From Agarivorans sp. TSD2052 (GTDB lineage: Bacteria; Pseudomonadota; Gammaproteobacteria; Enterobacterales; Celerinatantimonadaceae), in NCBI RefSeq assembly GCF_023238625.1, contig NZ_CP096670.1, positions 795,501 to 859,500 on the forward strand: 64,000 bases of DNA, in the 5' to 3' direction. The translations under genes and the position numbers were made by a program. The notes below the pieces were generated by a model that saw only the letters and a program-made list of their open reading frames with translations, was not told the DNA's origin and searched no databases. How positions within the stretch are numbered: position 1 is the stretch's first letter; every line of letters begins with the position of its first letter. Shown here piece by piece: positions 46,183 through 56,096 of this stretch.

Positions 46183-47889
46183 TTAACGATTTATAAAACG
46201 CCTCCGTCTTCTATAGGGATATACGTCTTCGAATAGACCTTTCTCAATGTTGCGTTGCAGTTGTTGCCAATAGTTGGCTTGAAATAGGTCTTGGTGTAGC
46301 TCTTGAAAGACTTGTTTTACGGTCGGTTTACCGAGTAGAAAAGTGGCAAACTCTTCAGGAAATATATCGTTAGGGCCCACAGAGAAGCTTGGCTGATAGT
46401 CCCACATATCTTCAGGGTATTGAGATTTAGGCAACTCTCTAAAATTACACTCAGTCATATATGAAATTTCATCGTAATCATAAAACACTACCCGGCCATG
46501 ACGGGTGACACCGAAGTTTTTAAATAGCATATCTCCAGGGAAGATATTCGCTGCCGCAAGCTGTTTTATGGCATTGCCATATTCATCAATGACTTGGCGA
46601 GTTTGAGCCTCGTCAGCTTGGTCTAAATACATGTTTAGTGGGATCATTTTGCGTTCAATATAGAGGTGCTTAATAGTTAATGACTCGCCCTCAATAGATA
46701 ACACCGATGGCGCCACGGTTTGTAACTCGTCCAATAAGCTCTGGCTAAACCGAGCCAAGGGAAACTCCACATTAGAAAATTCTTGGGTATCAGCCATTCT
46801 ACCCACCCGGTCATGTTGTTTTACTAAGCGATATTTTTCTTTAACAATGGCATGACTAACATCCTTAGGGGGGGTAAATTCGTCTTTAATGATCTTAAAT
46901 ACCACATCGTAAGAAGGCAGAGTAAATACCGTCATTACCATGCCTTTGATACCCGGCGCTAATTCGAATTGATCAGTCGAATTATGTAAGTGATTCAGGT
47001 AATGCCGATAAAGCTCGGTTTTCCCGTGTTTTTGACAACCAATGGCGGTAAATAGCTCGTAATCGGTCTTGTTGGGTAAGAGTTGTTTAAGAAAGTTAAC
47101 TATACGGCGTGGTGCAGGGGCGTCTACCATAAAGTAAGAACGGGCAAAGCCAAAAATAATACTCACTTCGTCGGTGTCGATAAGTACACTATCTATTGCC
47201 ACTTTACCTTGTTGGTTAAGTAAGGGGAATACAATAGGAAAACTCAGCCCTTCACTTTGATATTGGCCAATTAAGTAAGCGGCTTTATTGCGATAGAACA
47301 CCGGCGTTAACATGGTGATTTTATGCAGCTGCTGGTCACTGAGTTGCGGTATTTGTAGCAGTCGTTGGCAAATAAAGGCGATGTCGCGAGCAAGATCCTC
47401 ATAGGCAATGCTAAAGCTATAGTTATCAAACAGGGTATGCAGTAGGCTTTCCAAGTGAGTATTTTGGTGGCTGCAGGTGAGCAGTTGGTAGTCGAACAAT
47501 TTGCTGCATCGGCTGGGGCGAATGAATAGCTGGTTCTCTTCTATATAGCGATGATGAAATAAACGCTGATAAACTGAGTTGAAGAATGATTCGGCAACTT
47601 CGAAGTTTTCATGTTGAGTAAGCAGCTCTGAGTAATGAGATTTTACCGCCGCACAAAATGCATCACTACGCTGCATGTGACCAGTCAGCGCTTTAATGGC
47701 AGCGCGCGCTTCGGTAACGTGGTGGTCATAAAGTCGGATCCGTTCTCGAGATGCCAATTGAACAGACATCCAATCGGCATCTTCAAAACGCTGTTTAGCA
47801 CCGCGAGTCACTTCGAGAAAACATTGGTAAAAACTATTAAAGCGTTGCAGCATCGCATGTGCTGCTTGGTGTTCCATCCGTTGATCCAT
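46183..47889 (-). CDS. aceK: isocitrate dehydrogenase kinase/phosphatase
   Basis: 568 residues (E. coli 578). AceK phosphorylates isocitrate dehydrogenase to push carbon into the glyoxylate bypass, and reverses this. [23 protein letters not shown]-like [25 protein letters not shown] and [12 protein letters not shown] belong to the regulatory half. [28 protein letters not shown] is the ATP-binding region (lysine near 330). [27 protein letters not shown] is the catalytic loop with aspartates. It ends YPYRRRRRF. No aceA/aceB genes are nearby, unlike E. coli. Two possible starts (MDQR and MEHQ) differ by four codons. Confidence 0.96.
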   Translation of the reverse strand: MDQRMEHQAAHAMLQRFNSFYQCFLEVTRGAKQRFEDADWMSVQLASRERIRLYDHHVTEARAAIKALTGHMQRSDAFCAAVKSHYSELLTQHENFEVAESFFNSVYQRLFHHRYIEENQLFIRPSRCSKLFDYQLLTCSHQNTHLESLLHTLFDNYSFSIAYEDLARDIAFICQRLLQIPQLSDQQLHKITMLTPVFYRNKAAYLIGQYQSEGLSFPIVFPLLNQQGKVAIDSVLIDTDEVSIIFGFARSYFMVDAPAPRRIVNFLKQLLPNKTDYELFTAIGCQKHGKTELYRHYLNHLHNSTDQFELAPGIKGMVMTVFTLPSYDVVFKIIKDEFTPPKDVSHAIVKEKYRLVKQHDRVGRMADTQEFSNVEFPLARFSQSLLDELQTVAPSVLSIEGESLTIKHLYIERKMIPLNMYLDQADEAQTRQVIDEYGNAIKQLAAANIFPGDMLFKNFGVTRHGRVVFYDYDEISYMTECNFRELPKSQYPEDMWDYQPSFSVGPNDIFPEEFATFLLGKPTVKQVFQELHQDLFQANYWQQLQRNIEKGLFEDVYPYRRRRRFINR

Positions 47890-48204
47890 GCTTGTCTTCT
47901 TATTGTTGTTTTTTTATTCACTATGGCAGGATTTAAACACCTGTTCAAATTTTTGTTTGTGGCTGATGACAAATGATCCCGCTTTGGTGAATGAGGGTTT
48001 GCCTTTGTGTTATGGGGGGCATTGCAATGCGCGATTAATTGGCTGCGCATTATGCGTTAAGTGCGGTTCGCTCTTGCTGGTTTCATATAGTCGTTTAGCG
48101 GTGGCGAAATTCGCCTTATAAAGGTAGTTTGAACAAATAAAACTTGACTCTGAAACACAGCTGGTTATGGTATGAACATAAATTGGACTTAGTTTTTTAT
48201 TCAG

Positions 48205-48279
48205 ATGTCAGTACGTTTTGCTTACACAACCACCACAATGATTACCCGCACCACCACATGCGGGTCGGGCTGGTTGTAG
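48205..48279 (+). CDS. thrL: threonine operon leader peptide
   Basis: A 24-codon frame upstream of thrA encodes 8 threonines and 1 isoleucine, in runs TTTT, T and TTT around Met-Ile. This is the classic makeup of a threonine/isoleucine-sensing leader. When charged tRNA is short, ribosomes stall in these codons and the downstream terminator cannot fold. The stop lies 22 bases before the terminator stem. The peptide has no other function in known systems. It is about the size of E. coli ThrL (21). Confidence 0.9.
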   Translation: MSVRFAYTTTTMITRTTTCGSGWL

Positions 48280-48301
48280 CTACTAACTACATCTAAGAAA
48301 G

Positions 48302-48332
48302 CCCGTATCACTCACGATACGGGTTTTTTTTT
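48302..48332 (+). terminator. threonine attenuator terminator
   Basis: cccgtatc-actcac-gatacggg is followed by nine T residues and ends 10 bases before the thrA ATG. Together with the leader peptide it forms a transcription attenuator for thrABC. Confidence 0.93.
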
Positions 48333-48342
48333 GGGAGGAACA

Positions 48343-50814
48343 ATGCGAGTTTTAAAATTTGGTGGATCATCTTTAGCTGACGCTGAGCGATTTAATCGGG
48401 CAGCTGATATTGTATTAAGTAATCAGCATCAGTCGCAAATGGCGGTGGTGTTGTCGGCACCCGCTGGGGTGACTAACGATCTTGTCGCTGTGGTAGATAA
48501 AGTTAGCCACGGTAACGATGGTGAAAGCTATTTAACCCGTATTGAAGCAACGTTCCAGCAGTTGCTCTCCGATTTAAAAGCAAAATATGCGGGTTTTGCC
48601 ATCGAACAAATGCAATTGATGGTGCATCAAGAGCTCGGTGAATTACGTCAACTATTAAATGGTGTTGCCTTATTACAGCAATGCCCTGACAACATTCGCG
48701 CTAAGGTCTTGTCTACCGGCGAGAAACTAAGCATTCATACAATGAACCACTTATTGTCGGTGCGAGGCCAACGTGCTGAAATTATCATTCCACAGCAAAA
48801 ATTGGTTGCCACTACCGGTGGTTATCTTGAAGCAGTGGTCGATATTCAAGCCAGCAAACAACGTTTAAATCGCGCGATGATCCAAGAAGGCCTGATTTAC
48901 TTGATGCCCGGCTTTACCGCTGGAAACCAACACGGTGATACGGTAGTGCTGGGGCGCAATGGCTCTGATTACAGCGCCGCAGTATTGGCCGCTTGTTTAG
49001 ACGCTGAGTGCTGTGAAATTTGGACAGACGTCGATGGCGTTTATAACTGTGACCCGCGGATTGTTGATGATGCGCGTTTGCTACGCAGTTTAAGTTACCC
49101 AGAGGCGATGGAACTTAGCTATTTCGGTGCTAAAGTGTTGCACCCAAAAACCATTGCCCCTATTGCTCAATATCATATTCCTTGCTTGATTAAGAATACC
49201 TTTAATCCTCAGGGTGAAGGCACCTTAATTGGCGCACAAAGCCCGGCCCAAGATGATTTACCGGTTAAAGCTTTATCTAGCTTATCAGAGCTTACCATGC
49301 TTACTGTTTCAGGCCCTGGCATGAAAGGTATGGTTGGCATGGCTGGCCGAATTTTTGAAAGCATTTCACGCAGCCAGATTTCAGTGGCCTTAATTACTCA
49401 ATCTAGCTGCGAATACAGTATTAGTTTTTGTATCCATAGCATCGACGCCTCGCGCGCTTTAAGCGCTTTAAACGAAGAGTTTGAGTTAGAGTTGGCTAAC
49501 CAGTTATTAGAGCCAATTGAAGCGATTGATAAATTGGCTATTATCTCGCTAGTGGGCGATAGCATGCGCCGTAGTAAAGGCGTTGCCGCTCGGTTCTTCA
49601 CTTCGCTAGCTGAAGTGGCGATTAACATCGTGGCGATTGCTCAAGGTTCTTCAGAGCGCTCTATCTCAGCGGTCGTTTCGCAAGAGAAAGCGGCAGAGGC
49701 GATACGTGCCTGTCATCAAAACTTCTTTAACAGCATGCACTACATTGATTTATTCCTTATCGGTGTAGGTGGCGTAGGCGGAGCGTTATTAGAGCAAATT
49801 CATGCTCAGCAGCAACACCTTAAAGAACAACAAATTGGTATTCGTGTTTGCGGTGTCGCCAATAGCCGTAAATTGTTGCTCGACGCTAAGGGCCTTGATT
49901 TAGAGCATTGGCAACAGCAATTAGAAGCAACCACTGAAAATGGCGGCTTTAGTTTAGACAATGTGGCTAGCTTGGTAGATCAAAGTCATTTGATTAACCC
50001 TGTGATAGTGGACTGTACCAGTAACGATGATATCGCCGGTAAATACGCAGAATTCTTAGCCAACGGTTTCCATGTAGTGACCGCCAATAAAAAGGCGAAT
50101 ACTTCTAGTATGGAGTATTACCAGCAATTACGTAAAACAGCCTTAGCTATGCGTCGTAAGTTCTTATACGACACTAACGTTGGTGCGGGTTTGCCAGTAA
50201 TTGAAAACTTACAAAACTTGCTAAAAGCGGGCGACAAACTAGAGCGCTTCAACGGCATCTTATCGGGGTCATTATCATTCATCTTTGGTAAGTTAGATGA
50301 AGGGATGAGTTTCTCAGAAGCCACCACTATTGCACGTGAAAATGGCTTTACCGAGCCCGATCCTCGTGATGATTTATCAGGTATGGACGTTGCTCGTAAG
50401 TTGCTTATTCTTGCCCGTGAAGCGGGTATGCCACTGAGCATTGAAGACATTCAAATTGATAAGGCCTTACCGCCAAACTTTGATCCAAGTGGTGACACTG
50501 AAGCCTTTATGGCGCGTTTGCCAGAAGCCGATGCCTATTTTGCTAAATTACAGCAAGACGCGGCGGCCGAAGGTAAGGTTCTTCGCTACTTAGGTAACAT
50601 TGATAACGGCGTGTGTAAGGTATCGCTAAGCGCTGTAGCCGCTGATGACCCGCTTAACCGAGTGAAAGATGGTGAAAATGCCTTAGCATTTTACAGCCGT
50701 TACTATCAGCCGATTCCGTTAGTATTGCGTGGTTATGGTGCGGGAACAGCAGTCACCGCCGCAGGTGTGTTTGCCGACGTATTAAGAACACTAAACTGGA
50801 ACCAAGAGGTGTAA
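48343..50814 (+). CDS. thrA: bifunctional aspartokinase I / homoserine dehydrogenase I
   Basis: 823 residues (E. coli 820). It carries out the first and third steps from aspartate to threonine. The aspartokinase domain (about 1-290) begins [17 protein letters not shown], with [32 protein letters not shown] regulatory regions lie near 310-460 and include [15 protein letters not shown]. The dehydrogenase starts about 466 with [15 protein letters not shown], followed by TANKKANT and GTL-type [12 protein letters not shown]. The ATG at 48343 has GGGAGG just upstream and is preferred to the TTG in the terminator U-run. Confidence 0.97.
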   Translation: MRVLKFGGSSLADAERFNRAADIVLSNQHQSQMAVVLSAPAGVTNDLVAVVDKVSHGNDGESYLTRIEATFQQLLSDLKAKYAGFAIEQMQLMVHQELGELRQLLNGVALLQQCPDNIRAKVLSTGEKLSIHTMNHLLSVRGQRAEIIIPQQKLVATTGGYLEAVVDIQASKQRLNRAMIQEGLIYLMPGFTAGNQHGDTVVLGRNGSDYSAAVLAACLDAECCEIWTDVDGVYNCDPRIVDDARLLRSLSYPEAMELSYFGAKVLHPKTIAPIAQYHIPCLIKNTFNPQGEGTLIGAQSPAQDDLPVKALSSLSELTMLTVSGPGMKGMVGMAGRIFESISRSQISVALITQSSCEYSISFCIHSIDASRALSALNEEFELELANQLLEPIEAIDKLAIISLVGDSMRRSKGVAARFFTSLAEVAINIVAIAQGSSERSISAVVSQEKAAEAIRACHQNFFNSMHYIDLFLIGVGGVGGALLEQIHAQQQHLKEQQIGIRVCGVANSRKLLLDAKGLDLEHWQQQLEATTENGGFSLDNVASLVDQSHLINPVIVDCTSNDDIAGKYAEFLANGFHVVTANKKANTSSMEYYQQLRKTALAMRRKFLYDTNVGAGLPVIENLQNLLKAGDKLERFNGILSGSLSFIFGKLDEGMSFSEATTIARENGFTEPDPRDDLSGMDVARKLLILAREAGMPLSIEDIQIDKALPPNFDPSGDTEAFMARLPEADAYFAKLQQDAAAEGKVLRYLGNIDNGVCKVSLSAVAADDPLNRVKDGENALAFYSRYYQPIPLVLRGYGAGTAVTAAGVFADVLRTLNWNQEV

Positions 50815-50815
50815 T

Positions 50816-51781
50816 ATGAGTGTCGTTGTTTATGCTCCAGCCTCAACCGCGAATGTCAGTGTCGGTTTTGATTCTTTAGGTGCGGCCTTATCGCCCATTG
50901 ATGGTCAGCTACTGGGTGACAGGGTCATGGTTGAAGCCGCCGAAGGCAGTGATGTGATCATTGAGAATGTGGGTAGCTATGCGCACAAACTTCCAGCCGA
51001 TCCTAAACAAAACATTCTTTACGATTGTTATCATTACTTTGTTAAGCAGTACGCTGAACATCATGGTAAGCAGCTGGGTTGTGTAAAAATGACCCTAGAA
51101 AAGAACTTGCCCATTGGTAGCGGCCTAGGGTCTAGTGCTTGCTCGGTCGTTGCGGCACTAGAAGGCTTAAATGCTTTTGTTAATACGCCTTTCAATAAAG
51201 AGCAAATGCTGATTATGATGGGTGAGCTGGAAGGGCAAATTAGTGGCAGCGTGCATTACGATAATGTTGCACCTTGTTACCTTGGCGGTATGCAACTTAT
51301 GTTGCAACAAGCTGGGGCGACTAGCCAAGCCATTCCTCACTTTGAAGATTGGTATTGGATTGTTGCCTACCCAGGTATTAATATTTCTACTGCGCAAGCT
51401 CGCTCAATTCTTCCGGCCCAATATCGTCGCCAAGACACCTTAGAATTTGGCCGTAATTTAGCCGGCTTTGTACATGCGAGTTACAGTAAGCAGCCTGCAT
51501 TGGCAGCCAGTTTATTAAAAGACAATATTATTGCAGAACCTTACCGCGCTGCGCTTATTCCCGGCTTTGAGCAAGTACGCAGTTATGCCGCGCAAAGTGG
51601 CGCATTAGCTAGTGGAATATCGGGTTCGGGCCCTACAATATTCATTGTTACACCAGTATTAGAGCAAGCCCAGCGCGCCAAAGACTGGTTAGAACAACAC
51701 TTTATTCAAAACGAAGATGGATTTTGCCATGTTTGTAAAATCGATGAACAAGGCACACGAGTAACAGGAACGTCGCTATGA
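50816..51781 (+). CDS. thrB: homoserine kinase
   Basis: 321 residues, a GHMP kinase that phosphorylates homoserine. [21 protein letters not shown] opens the fold. [22 protein letters not shown] (about 97-118) is the phosphate-binding GHMP motif, and [13 protein letters not shown] (about 263-275) is the closing glycine loop. It starts one base after the thrA stop and overlaps thrC by 4 bases, so the three genes are translationally linked. It is a little longer than E. coli ThrB (310). Confidence 0.97.
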   Translation: MSVVVYAPASTANVSVGFDSLGAALSPIDGQLLGDRVMVEAAEGSDVIIENVGSYAHKLPADPKQNILYDCYHYFVKQYAEHHGKQLGCVKMTLEKNLPIGSGLGSSACSVVAALEGLNAFVNTPFNKEQMLIMMGELEGQISGSVHYDNVAPCYLGGMQLMLQQAGATSQAIPHFEDWYWIVAYPGINISTAQARSILPAQYRRQDTLEFGRNLAGFVHASYSKQPALAASLLKDNIIAEPYRAALIPGFEQVRSYAAQSGALASGISGSGPTIFIVTPVLEQAQRAKDWLEQHFIQNEDGFCHVCKIDEQGTRVTGTSL

Positions 51782-53055
51782 ACTTATACAATCTAAAACA
51801 CCATGAAGAACAAGTGAGTTTTACTCAAGCGGTAAAACAGGGCTTAGGCCAGCAGCAAGGTTTGTTTTTCCCCGATACAATTCCGCAATTTGATGACATT
51901 GATGCGGTATTAGATCTCGATTTTCATGCACGTTGCGCCAAATTACTGGCTGCTTTATTAGATAACGAGTTATCTGAAGACACCTTGTTTGAGATGGTAA
52001 GCAAAGCGTTTACATTTCCTGCACCGCTAGAAAAAGTGACCGATCAAATAAGCGCTTTAGAGTTGTTTCATGGCCCTACGTTAGCCTTTAAAGATTTTGG
52101 CGGCCGGTTTATGGCGCAATGTTTAGCACAATTTTCAGAAGGCAAAAAAACCACTATCTTAACGGCGACTTCTGGAGACACAGGCGCAGCAGTGGCCCAT
52201 GCTTTTTACGGCATGGAAAACATCAACGTGGTAGTGCTTTATCCAAAAGGCAAAATTAGCCCTCTACAAGAGAAGCTGTTTTGTACTCTTGGTGGCAACA
52301 TTACCACCGTGGCTGTAGAGTCAGATTTTGATGCTTGCCAAGCGATGGTTAAACAAGCTTTTGATGACCAAGAGTTAAAAGCGGCCATTGGCCTCAACTC
52401 TGCTAACTCAATTAATATTAGTCGCTTAGCGGCACAGGTTTGTTATTACTTCGAAGCAGCGGCTCAACTACCTAAAGAACAACGCGCTCAGCTAGTGGTT
52501 TCTGTACCTTCTGGTAACTTCGGTAATTTAACCGCGGGTCTTATTGCTAAAGCCATGGGCTTGCCAATTAAGCGTTTTATTGCTGCTACCAATGTTAATG
52601 ATACGGTACCGCGTTATTTAGCATCAGGAAACTGGGAGCCTAAGCCTACTCAAGCGACGCTGTCTAATGCCATGGATGTGAGTCAGCCAAACAACTGGCC
52701 TCGTGTTGAAGAGCTATTCAAGACCCAAGGCTGGGACTTAAACCAGCTAGGTAAAGGGGTAATGACCGATCAACAAACAGCTGAAGCGGTTAAAGCACTC
52801 GATGCCGAGGGTTACTTGTGTGAACCACACGGCGCGATTGCTTATCAGCAATTAACTGAGCAATTAGCTGAGGGTGAGCATGGTTTATTCTTATGTACTG
52901 CGCATCCAGCTAAGTTTAAAGAAAGCGTAGAAGATATCTTGCAACGTGCTATTGAGATACCAAAGCCTTTAGCCGACAGAGCTGATCTAGAGTTACTGTC
53001 TTTAGAGATGCCTGCAGACTTTGCTCAATTGCGAGCAGTGCTGTTAAAACTCTAG
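51778..53055 (+). CDS. thrC: threonine synthase
   Basis: 425 residues (E. coli 428). This PLP enzyme converts phosphohomoserine to threonine. The PLP lysine is K105 in [29 protein letters not shown] and [16 protein letters not shown] are cofactor and phosphate-binding segments. The N-terminal [29 protein letters not shown] matches the gammaproteobacterial subgroup. The ATGA overlap with thrB marks the operon end, followed by a terminator. Confidence 0.97.
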   Translation: MNLYNLKHHEEQVSFTQAVKQGLGQQQGLFFPDTIPQFDDIDAVLDLDFHARCAKLLAALLDNELSEDTLFEMVSKAFTFPAPLEKVTDQISALELFHGPTLAFKDFGGRFMAQCLAQFSEGKKTTILTATSGDTGAAVAHAFYGMENINVVVLYPKGKISPLQEKLFCTLGGNITTVAVESDFDACQAMVKQAFDDQELKAAIGLNSANSINISRLAAQVCYYFEAAAQLPKEQRAQLVVSVPSGNFGNLTAGLIAKAMGLPIKRFIAATNVNDTVPRYLASGNWEPKPTQATLSNAMDVSQPNNWPRVEELFKTQGWDLNQLGKGVMTDQQTAEAVKALDAEGYLCEPHGAIAYQQLTEQLAEGEHGLFLCTAHPAKFKESVEDILQRAIEIPKPLADRADLELLSLEMPADFAQLRAVLLKL

Positions 53056-53080
53056 TTTATTTGAAGTAAGGCTCTAACTA

Positions 53081-53110
53081 AGCAGTGATATTATTATCGC
53101 TGCTTTTTTT
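53081..53110 (+). terminator. terminator after thrC
   Basis: agcagtgata-ttat-tatcgctgct (one G-U pair) followed by a T-run. Confidence 0.9.
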
Positions 53111-53275
53111 GTTTAAATTTAGCTATTGTTTCGTCTCAGCGAGTTTTTCAGCTCTTGTTATACCTTTATCTAACATTTAGTTAGTTATCAATTAGCTTAT
53201 TCTAATGTGTAGACGTTGATCTTTTGTTGCTTCTCGCGCATATTGCACCGACTAGTTTTTAAAGATTCGATATCT

Positions 53276-54136
53276 ATGAGTAAAGTGTTAAAAGATTTGC
53301 TTGAGCTACTGAGCTTAGAGCGTATAGAAGAAGGTATATATCGTGGTCAAAGCCAAGATTTAGGTTTTGGTGCGGTGTTTGGTGGTCAAGTGATGGGGCA
53401 GGCCTTGTCTGCGGCTAAAGAAACAGTGGCCGAACATCGCCAAGTTCACTCCTTCCACTCTTACTTCCTACGACCTGGTGACACTAATCATCGCATCGTA
53501 TACGACGTAGAGAGCATTCGTGATGGACGCAGTGTATCTACTCGACGAATCAAAGCAATTCAGTTTGGTAAGCCTATTTTCTATATGACAGCTTCTTTTC
53601 AAGAAGTGGCTCCCGGCTTTGAGCATCAAGATAAGATGCCAGACGTACCAGCCCCAGAAGAGCTCCAATCTGAACAAGAGTACGCTTTCCAGTTGCGTGA
53701 AATGTTGCCTGATTCGGTTCGTGACAAGTTTATCTGTGATAAACCCTTGGAGATGCGCCCGGTAGAATTTGTTAATCCTTTGCAGCCGGAAATACTTCCC
53801 GCTAAACGTTGCGTTTGGTTTAAGGCTAATGGTCAGATGCCTGATGACAGCCGAATACACCGTTACCTTTTAGCTTATGCGTCTGATTTCAATTTCTTAC
53901 CCACAGCATTGCAGCCGCATGGCCGTTCGTTTATTGAACCCACCATTCAAACCGCGACGATTGATCACAGCATGTGGTACCACCAAGACTTCCGCTTAGA
54001 TGAATGGTTGCTCTACGTGGTAGATAGCCCTGCAGCATCACAGGGAAGGGGCTTAGTTCGAGGGCAGTTTTTCACCCGTGACGGTAAACTGGTTGCCTCA
54101 ACCATTCAGGAAGGCTTAATTAGAGAACGCAGTTAA
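53276..54136 (+). CDS. tesB: acyl-CoA thioesterase II
   Basis: 286 residues, equal to E. coli TesB. It hydrolyses medium and long acyl-CoAs. This is a double-hotdog fold: the first hotdog has [27 protein letters not shown] and [13 protein letters not shown], the second has [15 protein letters not shown] with the catalytic aspartate. IDHSMWYH and IQEGLIR near the end supply the threonine/serine-position and glutamine of the triad. The frame opens at 53216, but homology begins at [15 protein letters not shown], so the ATG at 53276 is chosen. It has a single-gene layout between thrC and grcA. Confidence 0.95.
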   Translation: MSKVLKDLLELLSLERIEEGIYRGQSQDLGFGAVFGGQVMGQALSAAKETVAEHRQVHSFHSYFLRPGDTNHRIVYDVESIRDGRSVSTRRIKAIQFGKPIFYMTASFQEVAPGFEHQDKMPDVPAPEELQSEQEYAFQLREMLPDSVRDKFICDKPLEMRPVEFVNPLQPEILPAKRCVWFKANGQMPDDSRIHRYLLAYASDFNFLPTALQPHGRSFIEPTIQTATIDHSMWYHQDFRLDEWLLYVVDSPAASQGRGLVRGQFFTRDGKLVASTIQEGLIRERS

Positions 54137-54160
54137 GCGATTTATTCCGCTTCAGATATC

Positions 54161-54188
54161 AAAAAAGCATGCCTAGGCATGCTTTTTT
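54161..54188. terminator. bidirectional terminator between tesB and grcA
   Basis: gcatgcc-ta-ggcatgc is flanked by six A residues and six T residues. It serves both converging genes. Confidence 0.92.
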
Positions 54189-54206
54189 ATTGAGCGACAC
54201 TGAGTC

Positions 54207-54587
54207 TTATAGAGATTCAGTAAAGGTACGTGTAATTACGTCCTGTTGTTGCTCAGTAGTTAGCGAGTTAAAGCGTACCGCATAACCAGAAACACGAATG
54301 GTTAGTTGTGGGTATTTTTCAGGGTGCTTAACTGCGTCTTGCAACGTTTCGCGACGTAGTACGTTTACGTTAAGGTGTTGACCACCTTCTTCGATAGCCT
54401 GAGCTTTCATTGGTACTTCGCGATACTCGATTTGACCCAATGCATCGATAGCTACCACTTCATCTTCAGCGTAAAGCTCATCTTTTACACATAAGCAACG
54501 GGCTTGGTTTTGCTCGTTGTCTAGTAGCCAAAAAGAGCCTAATAGCGCGTCGTTGTCTGCTTTAGTGATTTGAATACCTGTGGTCAT
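54207..54587 (-). CDS. grcA: autonomous glycyl radical cofactor (YfiD)
   Basis: 126 residues (E. coli 127). It replaces the damaged C-terminal end of pyruvate formate-lyase after oxygen exposure. The C-terminal half [44 protein letters not shown] is nearly the same as the formate-lyase tail, with the radical glycine in RVSGYAVRF (about 101). The start [13 protein letters not shown] has GAGG upstream; four earlier codons are excluded. An FNR-type site lies about 105 bases upstream, in keeping with anaerobic induction. No pflB is in the window. Confidence 0.97.
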   Translation of the reverse strand: MTTGIQITKADNDALLGSFWLLDNEQNQARCLCVKDELYAEDEVVAIDALGQIEYREVPMKAQAIEEGGQHLNVNVLRRETLQDAVKHPEKYPQLTIRVSGYAVRFNSLTTEQQQDVITRTFTESL

Positions 54588-55017
54588 AACATACCTCATT
54601 AGCTAATTGTTGTAATTTTATTACATGTTATAGCGATGCCCGAGCCATTTATTGAATCAATATCGCCACTTGCTGTAACTATACTACAATTGACCTTAAT
54701 CAAAAAAGGGTTTTTTTTGTTTTTTATTATTCTCTTTGTTGATTAAGATTAAGTGGTGCTTGTGAAAATTGTGCTCGTTGTTTTATTGCTGTTGGGTATT
54801 CACTATACAAATTGTGTATATTAGTTAAACAAACGCTGTTTAAGTGGCCATCTCTAGCGAGTAAGCCTATAAAAAATAGAGTGAAAATAGAATTATTGGT
54901 AAAAACTGTGAACTGTGAGAAATACAAATCTGTCTAATTAACGATCTAGCGCAATAATAATTCAACATTGAGTACTTTATACTGAATCAAAGAGTGCTGG
55001 TTAGCCAAGGAGAAGCA
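54588..55017. other. 430-nt gap between divergent grcA and the hemerythrin gene
   Basis: Holds the grcA FNR-type site. A 66-codon minus frame at 54727-54927 has no family features and is not called. The rest is A+T rich, with no clear structure. Confidence 0.5.
54690..54703. promoter_or_regulatory. FNR-type binding site upstream of grcA
   Basis: ttgac-ctta-atcaa matches TTGAT-N4-ATCAA at nine of ten fixed positions, about 103-116 bases upstream of the grcA start. FNR activates yfiD/grcA in E. coli. Confidence 0.7.
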
Positions 55018-55575
55018 ATGTTACAAAGTCTTCAAGAAGATCATAAAAATATCGCCAAGTTGCTTAAGGTATTAGAGCAAAAATTAGCTCATATACGTGA
55101 TGAAAAAGCGGTTAAATACAAATTAATTGCTCATATCATTAGCTACATGCAAGAGTATGCTGATCGTTACCATCACCCCCAAGAAGATCTTATCTACGAT
55201 TACTACGTTAAATATCGAGTGGTAGAAGATGATTTATCTAACCAACTAAAGCAGCAACACGAACACTTGTTAGAAATGACCAGTGAGCTGAGCGATATTC
55301 TAGATATCATTTTGTTAGATGCGGTAGTGCCTCTAGATCAATTTAGTGACAAGTTAGAAGCCTTTATTAAAGCCCAATGGGAACACTTAAATTATGAAGA
55401 AGAGGTGGTATTCCCAGCGCTTAAGCGTCATTTGACTGCGGACGACTGGCGAGCGATAGAGCAAAGCTGGCAACATGGCAATCACGAAGACCCATTATTT
55501 GGACATCGAGTTGCGGAGCAATACAAAGCCTTGTCTGAGCGGATCAAACTGTCTCAACCAGTAGAAGAAGACTAA
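55018..55575 (+). CDS. hemerythrin-domain protein
   Basis: 185 residues. The four-helix HHE-type bundle carries iron-binding histidines and glutamates in DHKNIAKLL (about 7), RYHHPQEDLIYDYY (about 48-55), QQHEHLLEM (about 80) and HLNYEEEVVFPAL (about 125-135). Such proteins bind diiron and sense or store oxygen or nitric oxide, or help iron-sulfur repair. The HPQED and NYEEEVVFP patterns are of the DUF/HHE type and not the longer RIC type. An AGGAG precedes this ATG, so the upstream MLVSQGEA is excluded. A strong terminator follows. Confidence 0.9.
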   Translation: MLQSLQEDHKNIAKLLKVLEQKLAHIRDEKAVKYKLIAHIISYMQEYADRYHHPQEDLIYDYYVKYRVVEDDLSNQLKQQHEHLLEMTSELSDILDIILLDAVVPLDQFSDKLEAFIKAQWEHLNYEEEVVFPALKRHLTADDWRAIEQSWQHGNHEDPLFGHRVAEQYKALSERIKLSQPVEED

Positions 55576-55598
55576 GTGGATGCTAATCCAATAAAAAA

Positions 55599-55619
55599 CC
55601 CGGCTTAGCCGGGTTTTTT
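55599..55619 (+). terminator. terminator after the hemerythrin gene
   Basis: cccggc-tta-gccggg with six T residues; A residues on the left allow use by the convergent DUF3545 gene. Confidence 0.92.
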
Positions 55620-55623
55620 CATT

Positions 55624-55791
55624 TTAGTATTCGTATTCGGTTTGAAGGTCAAAACTACTGTCGATTGACTGTAGCTCTTTTTGTAAGCGAATTTTTTCTT
55701 TAATTGCTTCTATCTCTCGCCACTTTCGTTTTTTGTTTGAACCGCGAGAAGATTTGCTGGTTTCAACAGTATCCAAGTCTAGCCTATCCAT
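55624..55791 (-). CDS. DUF3545 (PA3496-like) small protein
   Basis: 55 residues. A short acidic start (MDRLDLDTVETSK) precedes a basic patch SNKKRKWREIEAIKEKIRLQKELQSIDSSF, the DUF3545 signature also seen in Vibrio and Pseudomonas PA3496-like proteins. That group has been linked to envelope integrity, but no biochemical role is known. It is probably one long charged helix. The AGGAG 7 bases before this ATG decides the start over longer open sequence to 55839. It converges on the hemerythrin gene. Confidence 0.82.
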   Translation of the reverse strand: MDRLDLDTVETSKSSRGSNKKRKWREIEAIKEKIRLQKELQSIDSSFDLQTEYEY

Positions 55792-56096
55792 GGTTATCTC
55801 CTTGTATGTTGTCACAATTAATAAGTACCACACCCACACAAAAAGTAAAATATAAATGTTACAAAAAGGTTATGCTTGGTCACTTTTTTTTGCGTTTTCA
55901 CTAGAATTATCTGTTACTTCTGCTTTCTCGCTAGGTTTATAGGCAACATTAATACCTTTTATTTATATATAGGCGTGTTTTTATCTTGTTTTTGTTATAA
56001 GTCAAAGCATAGTCGTTTGCAGACACCTAGAATCTGCGCTCGCTTAAATTGGGCTTAGTTTTATGAAGCACTACTAACATAAGGTGATTTTGAACC
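55792..56096. other. 305-nt gap upstream of the alanine symporter
   Basis: A+T-rich stretch with no ribosome-site-supported frame. Presumably holds the promoters of the two divergent genes; no single match stood out. Confidence 0.45.

Noticed and set aside
48331-48342. TTG start for thrA inside the attenuator U-run
   Set aside because: It would add four codons encoded by the terminator tail and the ribosome site itself. The ATG at 48343 has the GGGAGG site and matches the family start.
54727-54927. 66-codon minus frame in the grcA/hemerythrin gap
   Set aside because: A+T-rich chance frame with no start signal or recognisable motif.
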